A DNA stretch of 64,000 bases from Akanthomyces muscarius (taxonomy: Eukaryota > Ascomycota > Sordariomycetes > Hypocreales > Cordycipitaceae), in NCBI RefSeq assembly GCF_028009165.1, contig NC_079243.1, forward strand, positions 1,426,001-1,490,000. Direction: 5' to 3'. The notes below the pieces were generated by a model. It searched no databases. It had not been told where the DNA came from and saw only the letters and a program-made list of their open reading frames with translations. The translations under genes and the position numbers were made by a program. This document shows, in pieces, positions 12,031 through 23,700 of this stretch (the stretch's first letter is position 1; every line of letters starts with the position of its first letter).

Positions 12031-12211
12031 CACGGTTGGGCGCTCAGATGGGTGGTGATGATGACAATAGTTTTCTTCTTTGCATTGCCAATCCGATATG
12101 TTGCGGGTTGCATATTAGCATGGCCAACAGCCATCACGATTGAGCGCAACACTACGATGAAGAGTGTGCGCTATATCTATACTCAGTAGTCCTTCTGTGA
12201 TAACAAAGCTG

Positions 12212-13195
12212 CTAAGATCTATCTTCACTGACGTGGAGGGGGTAATGCCACCCTGGCCTGGCCATATCTTGCCGAATCTTGTACACGTCCTCGGCCACAT
12301 CCAGCACATCCATGTCCAGTTCCACCACCCTCACCTCCTCCGCCCGACCAAGCATACAGCGACTCCCCTGCAACGGCATCGCCACCTGGCTCTGCCCTAT
12401 AAACTCCAGCCCTCGCGAGTCTTTACCATCTATGCTGCCGGCGGGACCGGCTGCATTCACAAAGACGACGGCGCACGTGCTCTCAAACGCCCGCGACACG
12501 ATTGCGTTGCGCAAAAAGAGCGCCTCGCAATCGGCATTCACCTGCCGCCCCGCGCCCCCGTCCTCTGCCAGCCAGCACGACGAGCAGATGACGATGCGCG
12601 CCCCGTCCGAGATGAGCGCGCGCGTCGCCTCGGGGAACGCCATGTCCCAGCAGATGATGAGACCGATGCGCCCCCACGGCGTGTCAAAGGCGCGGTGCGG
12701 GGACTCGCTGTCGGCGACGACATGAGGCCTCTCGGGGTGCCACAGGTTCTTTTTCTGGTAGCGGCCGAGCAGGGCACCGTCTGGCCCGATGAAGTATGCC
12801 GTGTTGGCAAGCTTACCGGTGAATGTGGTGCTGGCGGCAGTGCCCTGGGTCTTGGTTTCTAGCAACGTGCCCGGAACGATGCCAATCTTTAGCTCTCGCG
12901 CCAGAGACTGGTAGCGCTGCAGGTAAGAGGCTGAAGTCGCTACGGCGGTCGCAGGATCTTTCAGCTGCTCGAAAAAGTCACCCAAGTAGTACTCGGGTAG
13001 CACGGCGATGTGAGCGCCGTCCGCCGCGGCTTTGCGAATGTGGCTTGCCGCACGGTCAAAGTTGCCCTCGATATCCGTTGGCTGTCAGTACGTTAGTCGG
13101 GTAATTTAATAGGTTTGACAAGTCATTTGCTCACTTACATGCGAATAAAGTTGGACGAGAGCGACGCGCACTTTGTTTGGCAATGTCTCTGTCAT
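12212..13195 (-). CDS. Carbon-nitrogen hydrolase, nitrilase superfamily
   Basis: Two exons (13195-13139 and 13081-12212; 57-nt intron) give 308 residues. The full catalytic triad is visible: E49 in AVLPEYYLG, K129 in YQKKNLWHPE and C163 in GLIICWDMAFPEA. The family hydrolyses or condenses non-peptide C-N bonds (nitriles, amides, carbamoyl groups) in the cytosol. The exact substrate cannot be read from sequence; WHPERPH after the lysine suggests an amidase-like rather than a true nitrilase branch. The gene is transcribed away from the Zn2Cys6 regulator at 13624 across a 428-bp shared promoter, which suggests joint control with that regulator and the transporter after it. The start is fixed by the intron and by KVRVALVQLYSH, the usual first beta-strand. 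Confidence 0.88.
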
Positions 13196-13623
13196 GTTGA
13201 TGTGTAGCGCTGAACAGAAGTGGTAGTCCGATTGAAGCGTCAGTCGTGAACGGGATTCTGGCTGGCTAACGAGAAGCAGGGAAAGGGAAAAGCGTAGACC
13301 TGCGTAACTGCAGTTGACTGCGTACTGATGGTCAGACCAAGAGAGAAATGTGTGCTTATATACTGTCAGCCCTCAGAATCCACCGGTTGTTCCTCGTGGT
13401 ATAGAACAATGCCATTGAGCATGCCAAGTCCATGAATGACAGCCCCGCGGAGTCCGTGCTGGTCTAGGGGCAGATAGCAGATATCCAAAATAGGATTGCC
13501 GCCACACTAGTCATGAACGTGCCCCTCCTTCTCCATCTTCAACAGGTCCACGCTGTCGCCCTGGATTTGCCTCCACAACCTACCAACGTCCAAAACCTGC
13601 TCCAAAACTAAAACATTACGGCC
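13196..13623. promoter_or_regulatory. Divergent promoter, nitrilase and Zn2Cys6 gene
   Basis: This bidirectional promoter is 428 bp long. It contains a minus-strand TATA-like TATATAAG (13355-13362) for the hydrolase, a 10-bp palindrome AACTGCAGTT (13306-13315), a CCGCGG everted CGG pair (13445-13450) and the 21-bp element at 13490-13510 that recurs ahead of the MFS gene. Confidence 0.6.
13490..13510 (+). promoter_or_regulatory. Shared module motif, copy 1
   Basis: The sequence is ATAGGATTGCCG, then CCACACTAG. It matches copy 2 (15317-15337) at 19 of 21 positions. It lies 114 bp ahead of the regulator's ATG and 295 bp ahead of the hydrolase's ATG. A GGTCTAG string and a CCGCGG string accompany both copies. 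It is a candidate binding site for the module's own regulator; this is inferred from conservation and position only. Confidence 0.55.
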
Positions 13624-15232
13624 ATGTTTGCGAATTTTGAGCTGTGGTCCGGCGGCATGGTCGACTATGCGGCCAAAAAGAGACAGCCGCGATCTAGGAC
13701 TGGGTGCTTATCCTGTAAGTCATGGAGCTGAGACAACCCCTCCTCCGCCGCTTGGCTGCATTTTAAGTCGTTGGCCGCTACATGACACCTCGCAACGCTA
13801 GTAACCGTGCTAATAAACACCCTTATGCGCAGGTCGTCGTGTAAAAAAGAAATGCGATGAAGCGAGACCAGTTTGCGGAAGATGTCTACAGCGCGGGCAC
13901 CCCGACTGCTGCACTTGGACAGAGCCCATGCCGGCCATCGCGTCTCCAGAACCCTGCAGAAAGGAGCTGCAGCGGCATCGGCGTTTAGACTCTTTCCCCT
14001 CGATCCGTCCGAGTTCGAGCTTCCTCCTGCATTTCCCCGACGGGCTAGCCGGCGTGCCGGCAGCTCACGCATGGGAGGTTGTATGTCACGCTAACCGCGC
14101 AATCCACGGCGCATACTTTGACGATCACTACACGATTCTCGTGCCTTTTCTTCCGTTAATCGCCGAGTTTCCATCGTATGCATATACATGGCTTGCGCTC
14201 GGGGCGGCGCAGCTTGCGCAGCAGCATCCATCGTCAGACAGCAGCCATTGGCGCCTCATGGCGCTCGAGTGCCACTCCAAGGCCATTTCTGGCTTGCGGA
14301 GGCACTTGGAGTCCACACCCGTACCGCAAGAATGGGCGTTGTGCTGCATGCTTCTGCTGCACATTTTTGAAAAATTCGGCGATGGGCAGCAGTGGCCGTC
14401 GGATGCCCACGTCAAGTCTGCGCGAGGCTATTTCCTCCACCGTTTTGCTCAATTCCCGCCAACCAACATGCGCCACATTCTTCAGCTGGAAAGTCTGATA
14501 TATCGAATAGCAGTTACGAGCCTCTTCCAGCCGCGCGAGGAAAGCAGCAGAGACTGCACATTTCTCGACAAGTTTGTCGACATCTGGGCCGTATCGAGCA
14601 TTCAGTGTGGCTTGTGGCGGCATAGTCTGTGGATCGGCCTGCAGCCGTCAACATTCAATGCCGTCTTCAAGCTTTCGGTACTTCTTCGTCAAGTACCGCT
14701 GAATGAGCTGCAGCTGTCTGAATTGGAACGAATTGCGCAAAATCTACCACAACATCTGCCGTCTCACGGAGCATCGCCGTCGCTATCGGCAGACGAAGAC
14801 TATGCGCTGAGTGATGACTGCCTCTCGACACTGACATTGGATGATCAGTCTGATGCCGCGCATTGCCTGTTCTCCAGCGCCTGTTGGGTCGTCATGTCCA
14901 AAATGCGGAATCTTGCGACAACGCAAGATCAGGACCCTATTCGGGAATTAGCACGTACTGGCTACGGCTGGCTCAAGACTTTGATTAAGGTCAGGTTTTT
15001 CTCGCCAGTTTTGCTATGGCCAGTAATTATCCTTGGCCTGGCTGCTTCTACTCTCAAGGAGCAAAATACCGCGACCACCTATGTCAACGCGCTGGCGCAT
15101 GCGTCAGGGCTACGAGCATCGACATCGGTAGTTCGGTTGTTTAAGAATGCCTGGGAGGGCGTCAACGGGGACGAACCGGCAGGTATCGACATGCTTTTCA
15201 ACTCTGAAGCGCTTGCCACTGTTTTTATTTGA
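13624..15232 (+). CDS. Zn2Cys6 transcription factor
   Basis: Two exons (13624-13714 and 13833-15232) give 496 residues. The 118-nt intron splits the second zinc cysteine, so the DNA-binding domain exists only after splicing. The zinc cluster is C28-x2-C31-x6-C38-x6-C45-x2-C48-x7-C56 with the basic stretch RRVKKK. There is no clear coiled coil after it. The remaining 400 residues look like the helical regulatory domain of fungal factors related to sterol-uptake-type regulators (HWRLMALECHSKAISGLR, MLLLHIFEKFG). Position between a divergent hydrolase and a co-directional MFS transporter suggests a pathway-specific regulator. The substrate or inducer is unknown. Confidence 0.85.
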
Positions 15233-15604
15233 CGGCGTAGCACGGTAGCCTCAGCTTAGTCGACAATCAATTGGCGAGGCGCCACTGCAAGCCTCAAAAT
15301 GTTACGCTAGGTCTAGATAGGATTGCCGACGCACTAGCTAATCAGTCCCGCGGTGTATGCAATTGATAATGCAGCTCTCCATACCATGTGCCACGCCCCC
15401 ACCGGCTTCGTAGCGACATCCACTTCCCCAGATAACTAATGGAAACAACCCTTGTCTGCCGTTGTTTGGTATCGCCAGCACAGATAGAGGGGCTGATAGA
15501 GGAACATGCAGCTGTGGTTATATAACATGCAAAGACTCCCAAGTCCTGCTCACCTCTCCGCATACCTACATCTCAAGAGACTTGTAGCGAATTGACTGGC
15601 CAAT
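15233..15604. promoter_or_regulatory. Promoter of the MFS transporter
   Basis: This 372-bp spacer holds the second copy of the 21-bp module motif (15317-15337), a CCGCGG everted CGG pair (15348-15353) and a TATA-like TATATAA (15519-15525) about 80 bp ahead of the ATG. Confidence 0.55.
15317..15337 (+). promoter_or_regulatory. Shared module motif, copy 2
   Basis: The sequence is ATAGGATTGCCG, then ACGCACTAG. It differs from copy 1 only at positions 13 and 15 of 21 and has the same orientation. It lies 268 bp ahead of the MFS start codon. GGTCTAG lies directly upstream, as it does (at greater distance) in the divergent promoter. Confidence 0.55.
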
Positions 15605-17444
15605 ATGGAAGACAGCAGCGGAAACACCTGGTCGTCAGCTTCTGGCCAACATCCACCTGGAACCGTCCTTCTAGACGATGGTTCGTGCCCATACCACCAC
15701 CAACCTCGTCTTCCCCTCTGATGCTTTCACAGTGACGGCTTCGCAAAGCCGAACCATCCTGCAGCCCGTCCCCAGCAGCGATCCCAACGACCCCCTCAAC
15801 TGGTCGCGCCTCCGCAAGAACGTCAACTTTGGCCTCGCCTGCTTCTACACCTTTGTCATCTACGTCGTCATCGACATTGCCACCGTCGTCTATGGCCAGG
15901 TGAAGGACGAGCTGGGCTTTTCCTTTCAGCAGCTCAACCAGTCCTTTGCCGTGTCCGACGCCGGCATCGCCATCGGCGGCGTCTTCTTTATCCCCTTTGC
16001 GCTGTGCTTTGGGAGGCGGCCCATCTATCTCCTGAGCATCGCCGTGCTGGTGGGAACGACAATCTGGCAGGCCCGCATGCAGACGCTCGGCGACCTGTAT
16101 GGGTTCAACCTCGTGTGCGGCCTGGCGGGCTCGGTGGGCGAGATTATCTGCGCCATGACGATTGCGGATCTCTTCTTCGTTTCGCAGCGCGGTGCCAAGA
16201 CGAACATCCTTACGATTGCGATTAATACGGGCACATATCTCTCGCCGGTGGCGGCGGGCTACATTGCGGCCGCACAGGGCTGGCGCTGGTCAGTCAAGCA
16301 CTCTGCGCTCACTTCGCAGAGGACGATGTTGTATGCTAACCGTGTCTCTCCCCCAATCGCAGGATCTGGTGGTGGAGCGTGATTTTGTCGGGAGTTTTAT
16401 TCCTGGCATTTTCCATCTTCTACGAAGAAACCATCTTCACACCCGCGCCGTATCCCAGCGCCGACGAACCAGACGCTATCGATGTGGAAAAAGCCGATCT
16501 TCAACAGGTCGAAACCCTCTCCCCGGAGCGCCCTCCCATCCGGGATGACATTCCCATGAGATCGTATCGCGAGCGACTCGCGCTCTTCACCCGCACTGGC
16601 AGCTCTTTCAAAAGCGTGTTTCGGCACACCTACCAGCCATTCATCATCCTGGCCACCTTTCCCGGTGTCGCGTTTGTCGCTCTCGTGTACGGGTCGCTGC
16701 TCGCCTGGCTGGCGATTGTGCTCAACGTGCAGGCCACCTACTTTACGCTGCCGCCGTACAACTTCTCATCATCGGGTGTCGGACTTTTGAATATCCCCAC
16801 GCTGCTTGGCTGCATTCTTGGAGGATACTTTGGAGGCCATCTGTCTGATTACACCATTAAATGGCTAGCGCGACGCAACGGTGGGTTGTATGAGCCAGAA
16901 ATGCGTCTTTGGCTCGCTTTTCCCAGTATTGTGATAGCTCCGGCTGGATATTTGATGTTTGGGTTGTCAATTGCAAAAGTGAGAAAGCATACACGAAATG
17001 TGCCGCGTGCGGTAAGGCTAATGAATACAGGGCATGCCATGGCCAGTTCCAGCGGTCGGCCTAGGAGTGTACGGCTTCGGGAGCACAGCTCTTGGCAACA
17101 TTACGCTCGTTTATCTTGTGGATTCTTATAGAGATGTAAGTCACTACTTGTTGCTCTAAATTCTGTTCTGGTCTCAGGCACAAGTCCTAACGTCATGTCA
17201 GGTTATCGGAGAGGCGTACATAGGCGTCACATTTGTGCGCAATGCTTTTGGCGTGGTAGGGGCCATGTGCTTGACGCCCTGGGTTGACCGAATGGGACTA
17301 TATAATATGTTTGTTTGCTCTTGCTGCTTATCTATTGGCGTCTCGCTGCTTACAGTGCCGATGATGATTTGGGGACGCCAATGCAGGCAATGGACTGCGG
17401 CTCGGTATACCAAAATGGCCGGGAGACAGCTTGATGCGCGATGA
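15605..17444 (+). CDS. MFS transporter (drug/H+ antiporter-like)
   Basis: Five exons (15605-15680, 15733-16288, 16363-16978, 17031-17135, 17202-17444) give 531 residues; every intron is GT-AG and keeps the frame. The protein begins MEDSSGNTWSSAS, then PSSDPNDPLNWSRLRKN, the usual cytosolic lead-in of fungal MFS pumps. Twelve hydrophobic segments can be traced, with the loop-2/3 motif as FALCFGRRPIYLLSIAVL and a long acidic central loop (EPDAIDVEKADLQQVETLSP). The second half carries YGFGSTALGNITLVYLVDSY and ends in a basic tail. Likely role: plasma-membrane import or export of the compound handled by the neighbouring hydrolase. Without the first intron a shorter protein would start at 15678; the spliced start gives the normal N-terminus. 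Confidence 0.87.
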
Positions 17445-17846
17445 GGATGGTTGAAATGTCGATGAAGATGGGTTGCTTAATCCTCCAATCAGAGTATTAG
17501 ATGAATTTGATAGAAAGTGAACCGAATTATGCTGTGTAATCTGGATTTTGTTCCAGGACTCTGCTTGATACTTGTAATAGAAGAACTTGCCGCGTCTGTG
17601 TCAGAACCTCGTTGGTGGGGAATTGCGAAGCAGGTGGCAGCGAATACCCTCGTCTTCCATGTCTTTTTACCCATATATTTGCTTCCTCTCGCTGATGTTT
17701 AGAATGGCTAGTGAAAAATCATATCTCGCTGCGGAAGTTCGTCGTCAAGCGGACATCGCCTCGTCGACGCCCGCCCTCTAGCCCTGATCTGCGCGGGCAA
17801 CGGTGAAGAGGTCTCACTTCCTTCCCCACCAGGCAAGTATTGGCCT
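17445..17846. other. Intergenic, convergent 3' ends
   Basis: This 402-bp space lies between the MFS stop and the SRR1-like stop. I see nothing beyond 3' flanks. Confidence 0.5.
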
Positions 17847-19244
17847 TTATTTTCTTAGGTATATGCCGACGAGCCCAAAAATTTCGTGATCGAATGGGTC
17901 GCCAGGAAACGAGTGATGAATATAATGCTTCCCCATCTCCGTGACGCGAGTCGAGCCCTCATCCGTTAACCACGGCCTGTAGGTCCTGTTAGTACGCAAC
18001 ATCACCCTTTCTCTCAATACAACAGCAGTTATAGTTTGGGGAGAGACTCCGATTAAAGCGTGGGAAGGCCAGGTTTGGGCTGTACTCACGAGATGCGCAT
18101 TTCTTCACCCCACCTCATCTCCATCCCATAATCTTTGTGCGCCTCATCCTCCCTATCCTCCTCAATCTCGTTCCACACCATTGCCGCCGTCCGAGCCATG
18201 TCCACCACAATCTGCCGTACCGGCACATTGGGTATGACGCTAAACACGAGCGTGTGCTCGTCCACCTCGAGAAAGCCCTTGGGGTCCTCGAGCACAGTGA
18301 AGCCTAGCTTCGCCAGCAGCGCCTTTTCCGTGTCGGCGTATGCGGGGTCCTGCGTGTAGTAATGTACCATGGCCCCCCGTATTTCCGTCCTTGTCCTGTT
18401 TGGCTGTCAATGTCTCAACCATGGTGAGGGCGGCGGCGTGCTGGGTGGCGGCGCGCTGAACCGAGGTTGCGAGCTTCTCGTGTGTTGTCTTGGCCCAGTC
18501 GTCGAGGCGGCCGAGGCCAAAGCAGACAATCTTACGAATGGCCGAGGTGCTTGATGTACCGAGAATGCTTATCAGAGCGCCACAGGCGGTGCTATGCTGC
18601 CATGCTGCTTGATGCACGCGGAAAGCGGCCTCGAGCTCGGCCAGCGACCACCCGGAGGGCTTGGGCTTGGTCCCGTAGACGATGCCGATGGGTGTCTCAA
18701 TGTCCATCATGGACTCCGGAAACTTGGGGGACATGTGTGTCATGTGCTGATGCACACAGTAGCGGATATGGTATGTCTCACTAAAAAAGGACTTGGTGTC
18801 AGAGTATGGCTCTGCATGAACTTTGAAAATGTAGCAATTGCTCAAGAGGAGAGGGAGGAGGAGGGTAGCAAAATGCTTGCTACAACGTTAGCAGATTGCC
18901 ATTCGTACCGACCGATCTTTGTTGGGAGGACCTGGACAGGTCAGAGACCAGCTCCTCTCGCGCCCGACCACGTCCTCGATTGTGACGACGGCGTCTTTGT
19001 CTCCAGCGTCGACGGCCTGCACCAAGGCATCAATCTGTCGGTCAAGGCTAGCCATCACATCTCGGCTCCAAAAAGGCCGCCCTCGCTCATAGGCGCCAAT
19101 GTAGTCCTCCACGAGCTCCTTGGCCTCGGCAATCTGCTCAATCATGGATTCATTGTCTTGATGTTGTATGGCGAGCTGAGAGGCAGCCGCTTCTAGCCTG
19201 GTCCAGAGCATATCCTCGCGAGGTTCAAAGCCGAGGTCGGACAT
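17847..19244 (-). CDS. SRR1-like domain protein with a frame break
   Basis: Probable exons are 19244-18949, 18879-18090 and 17976-17847. The first splice site is uncertain; the last (ATCTC|GTGAGT) is clear. The N-terminus MSDLGFEPREDMLWTRLE is coiled. The SRR1 region reads YSDTKSFFSETYHIRYCVH, METPIGIVYG-like DIETPIGIVYGTKPKPSGWS, IRKIVCFGLGRLDDWA, then YYTQDPAYADTEKALLAKLG and FLEVDEHTLVFSVIPNVPVRQIV, and finally PWLTDEGSTRVTEMGKHY. Between the GLG block and the QDPAY block the reading frame changes by one base (near 18385-18400), with no intron able to explain it. It is either a true frameshift mutation or a sequencing error. SRR1 proteins are linked to clock and nucleotide-related functions in plants; the fungal role is unknown. 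Confidence 0.7.
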
Positions 19245-19828
19245 GGGCCAGAAATATCAAGAAGAAAACAAATAAAAAGATATCGACTGGGAAATGTGCT
19301 GGTGCGGGATTTGGAGTTTTGAATCGCTCGCTTATCTAGGCTGGGAGATGAATAGGCTTGCAAGATCGGGCGGTTTGAACCATTTTATATGGACGCCGGA
19401 ATCAAATTCGGCCGGGTAAGAGGCGACACGCAAGTTTTCTGTACGACAATGTGAGACCTGGATTTGATGCAAAATTTTCCTTATGCGGCTGCCATGTAAT
19501 TCCGGTGTTACTCTGATGATGCTGTTGCCACTCTACACCAAATCTTCACACCCGCAACCGACGACCAGAGACAGATTCAGTGTCCAGGCAACGGACAGCA
19601 GCACAATATCGGCAGCTGGACCGAAAACCACAGAATGCATCGAAAAAGAATACAGAGAGTTATTTGCTTGTATTTTGTTCTACCCATGACCCCGTTGCTC
19701 GTCGCGATAATGATCCGTTGTGTTCTGTAGTGCAAATTATTAGCTTGAGCAATGCCCACACCCATCCACCTCCCACGTAGTTCCCGCATCACCACGGCCC
19801 AATCGACCTGCATCTCGCATCACACATC
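19245..19828. other. Divergent promoter region
   Basis: This 584-bp space lies between the starts of the SRR1-like gene (minus) and the CCDC97-like gene (plus). A minus-strand TATA-like CATATAAAATGG lies near 19381-19392. I see no gene. Confidence 0.45.
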
Positions 19829-20632
19829 ATGTCGGCGTCGGCAGATGACGGCGACGCCTCGCTGCCAGCCACCACCCCCGGCCAAGCAGCGCACACCACA
19901 CCGGAAAGGCCCGTCCCGCGACAGCGCAAATCCGACGCCCACAGCGCGCAGGTGCAGATCCAGAACCGTCGGCGCGAGCATCTCCAACGCCACCCAGAGT
20001 ACCTGACCAGCATCGAGCATGAGCTAGCAGGTGCGCTTCCCTAGTATTGATTTTTATTTGGCAACTAACCGGCATGGGCCGGATCCGAGTGCTTGCTACT
20101 TTCTTGGCCGCGAAAAAACCACCACCTTATCCATATTTGACCATGTACATGTGAAAACAGCAGCTTTGGGCTAACACACAAGCTAGACCCCATACTGTAT
20201 GAGCGCCTCGTCAAGCGGCACCAATCCGCCGCCGAGCGCGAAGCCGAAGGCCGAGCCAAAGGCTACGGGCGCACCCTCGAGGCTGACCTCGTCCGCGGCG
20301 AGACCAAGCTCGCCGACCTGCGCGAGGCCCCATTGTCATCTGGCAGCCAGGCTCCTTCTCGCCCGACCACAACGACGACGGGCATCGAGGAGACGTGGGA
20401 CCAGCCTGCTGAGTCCAAGACGCACGGGCTGGAGCTCTGGCAGGCGTTTCTCACGAACCGCTTCGTGAGAGGTCAGGATGAAGAGTTTGACTATGCAGCG
20501 GTGGATGGGAATGAAGAGTATGATGGCCTGGCGAGGATGGAGGCCGAGGAGCAGTGGTTCGACGAGGAGGAGCCGGCGCGAGTGGATGATGCTAAGCGGT
20601 TGGAGGGGGAGACTGGCGTTCAGGATTTTTAA
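19829..20632 (+). CDS. CCDC97/DUF2052-domain protein
   Basis: Two exons (19829-20030 and 20187-20632) give 215 residues. The acceptor is GCTAG; it gives the reading HELADPILYERLVKRHQSAAERE, which fits the family, whereas the next upstream option does not. The C-terminal half has the family's sequence of blocks: WQAFLTNRFVRGQDEEFDYAAVDGNEEYD and EEQWFDEEEPARV. The human relative CCDC97 is associated with SF3b-containing spliceosomal complexes; a nuclear splicing-related role here is inference. The N-terminal 45 residues are polar and disordered. Confidence 0.8.
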
Positions 20633-20752
20633 TCAAGACATATCATGAATATGGAAATAGTGTAATATTAGAGAATTTGTATATGTGGTATCGGCCAAAT
20701 CAACGCTCATCTATCGTTCGTATGTATGCATATTTATATGCCTCGTCATATA

Positions 20753-23700
20753 TTAGTCCACCACGCCCAACCTCATCTTATTCAGGGCATTTTCGTAATT
20801 CGCCGGACTGTGATCCGTCAACATGCTCGTGCCGAATCTTGGCTCCAGGAACCTCGTCTCGACATCCCGCACATACTTCAAAATCACCCTCGTCGCCGGC
20901 CGTCCCAGCAAGCCCTCGCCATTCAGCAGGAAAGCCTCTCTTCGCAGCACAGGGTAGCTCTCAATCACAAACACCTCGCCCGGCGGCACAAGCCGCTCGC
21001 ACGTAAAAGTCTCGCGAAGAGCCGCCAGCGCAGGGAGCATCCATTTATCGTCGTCGTTGCCGGGGACGGCGCGAGACTCACTGCTGCTATGCCATGCCTC
21101 GGTCAGATTGTTTTGCAAGGCGGTCCACATACGTTTGCGGATGTCGGCTTTGGTCGCGTTCTCCTTGTTCTTGAAAGCGAGGGCGAGGGCCTGAAAGTCG
21201 TGCAGGATGCCAAGGGACAGGTGCGGGACGAGGTCGTCGCCGTGAACAACGGTCGTGATGAGACCGCGGGTGATTTTGCGGAGCTTCGGGGACATGACGC
21301 CCGGTGAGCCGTATGCGTAGACATGAATGCGTCGTCCGGCGGGGATAAATGTGTTGTTATATTTACTGTCTTTGGCAGTGCTATCGGTGAGCATCTTTCT
21401 GAAGGAGGCTTCGGGAGCCGTGACGAAGCCCGGGCCGTTGGGATTTGCTTCGGCCAGCATGACGCCGAGAAGAGCTGTTACGCCGCCTCCGAGAGAGTGG
21501 CCACAGAGCACCAGACCGTAGTCGGGAAATTCGCCAAGTGCCTCCTTGAGTGTCACCAAAACGCGGCCGTCGCCGCCATATAGCAGGCGACGTGCAGAAG
21601 CATGCACGCCTTTGTGCACTTTGTAAGATCGGTTCTTCCAGACGAGGTTGTCATAGTCGCAAGTCATGTCAGCCATAACATCCTCAAAGCCAAGCGTGCC
21701 GCGACAGGCCAGAACAACAGCCTTGGCTTCGTGATCAAGCGATATGTAATGAACAAGCGGCACTCCGGTGCCAGTAGAGCCACTCGAGTCCGATCCTCCC
21801 TGAGGATCAACAAACGAGGCAAGCAAGATATTTCCGGCGTTTGATTCAGTGTGATGGGCAAAGTGGCGCACATCTTGATGGGTTCCGTCCCAGCTCGTCA
21901 ATTTCGGCATGTCCTTGGAAATTCCGAGGAACTTCAGAAAATGAGACCCGTAGCATGCAGAGGAGAAGCGCATATATCTGGTAATATTGGGAAGAAGGTG
22001 ACCCTCTGGGAATGTGCCATCCACGAAACCTTCTCGGCGCAGAGTGTGCAACGCGTCGGCGGTGCTGTAAGTACTCTTCTTGTAATACGAAGAGAGAACG
22101 AGAGAGGTCTGGGAGTCGTTTGTTGCGAGGCTATACAGGCTGGGGGCATATGATCCGCTGCGGCGATGACCCCTCATCGGAGACGCTGGAATGTTGGTGT
22201 TGAGAAGCGAGCCTCGGCGGGGTCGAATGGTCGAGTCTGTTGCAAATGCTGAATCCTGTTTCGTGAGAGTCGGCGAAGGTGGCGCCACTCCGCCAGTAAT
22301 GACAGGGTAGCCACCTTGTGCGGAAATGGGCTGTCGTCTATCGGCAAGTGAGATGTAGCTGGCTCGCGAAGAACTTCGATTTAACGGCTCTGGAGTGGCG
22401 AGAGATCTTCGGTTCGCAATGGATCGTTCTTGCGACGCTTTGGTGGGACGGTTGTGCAGCGCCGTCACTTTTTGCGATGAATCAGCGCGGCTACTAGCAG
22501 GTCTTGGTCTTGCGCCAGTATCATTGCCATCCTTGTTCCACATATTAGAGAGGGACTGGCCCCCGTCTTTGAGAGCCTGTTTCAGTCCAACCTTTTTATC
22601 CGTGGAGCGCCCGATGCTGTCTGCCTTCTTCTTGGGCGGCGGCCTTCTGGCAGTTGGTGTATTTGCTTTCTCAGACGATGCCGCGGCAGCAGGCTGTCTC
22701 TGACGTTTCTGGTTTGCAGCAGGCTCAGTTTTGCGATCTTGGATTGTTTTCGACCCTTGACGATTCTTGTCCATTTCGGGAGAAGCAATGTTCATGTCGA
22801 GAGAAGCAGTGTCTTTGTCGGGAGAAGCAGTTGGCGAACTTGGCTTGGGAACTTCAGCATCTTTTGGAGGAGGCAACGGAGCTGATGCAGGCATGAATGT
22901 TCCAGTGGCTGGGTCGTATTGCATCGGGGTAGACGAAGACTCCTTGTCGCTGTCAATTTCGCCTAGGACTGATCCTGTTTCCGCGTCGTCGCCTCCTTCC
23001 AGAGTCATGGCCCGGAATTTGTCCCTCTCTATTCTGTACACGACTCGATAAGGACCGTCATTTTCGTGACCTGGATAAGAAAGGCGTTTTGATCGGGAGC
23101 CAGGTGTACTGGTCTCGATAATCTCGGCTCCGGGGGGCGTTGGTAATACCGGTAGACAACCTTCGACTTCAACGGTAATCGTCTGAACTGTTGTGACAGA
23201 GTTGAAAATGGTCACCTTTGCTTCAGGTGGAAGAGATTTTGTAATGTGACTCTTTAACTGTGACAACGCTTCCTCTTCATCCTGGGAGCCTCGCCGGGAT
23301 GCCTCATGGCTAAATGCTGGTGCATATCCGCGTTGCAGAGCCATCTCGTCGTCAATGTCGACGCGGTCGCCGTCGTTGAGTACAACCACATCCCAAATGA
23401 CCTCTTCAAACGCTTTTCGGCGGGTTTCTTCCTCGGGCAGCTTGCGACAGGCTTGTTGGAGGTATGCCAAGGCACTCAGAGCGAGTGTCAAGTCGAGGAC
23501 ACCGACGCGCTCTCCCTTGGTTCCTGTGACTGGATTGCGAAACTCGTGGCGCATGAGTGTAATGATGCTGGCGACGGCACGAGAAGAATCTGTCGACCCA
23601 AGAAGTTTATCCAGGGAGGAAAGGAAGAGCTGCGACGTATCCGACGCCAATGAGAGGGTAGTTCCGGTTAAACGAAAGCTGGCCGAGGTCCAAAAGGCGA

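Noticed and set aside
11422..12152. Poly-Ser, poly-Phe, poly-Leu, poly-Arg and poly-Lys frames
   Set aside because: All are translations of the GAA microsatellite.
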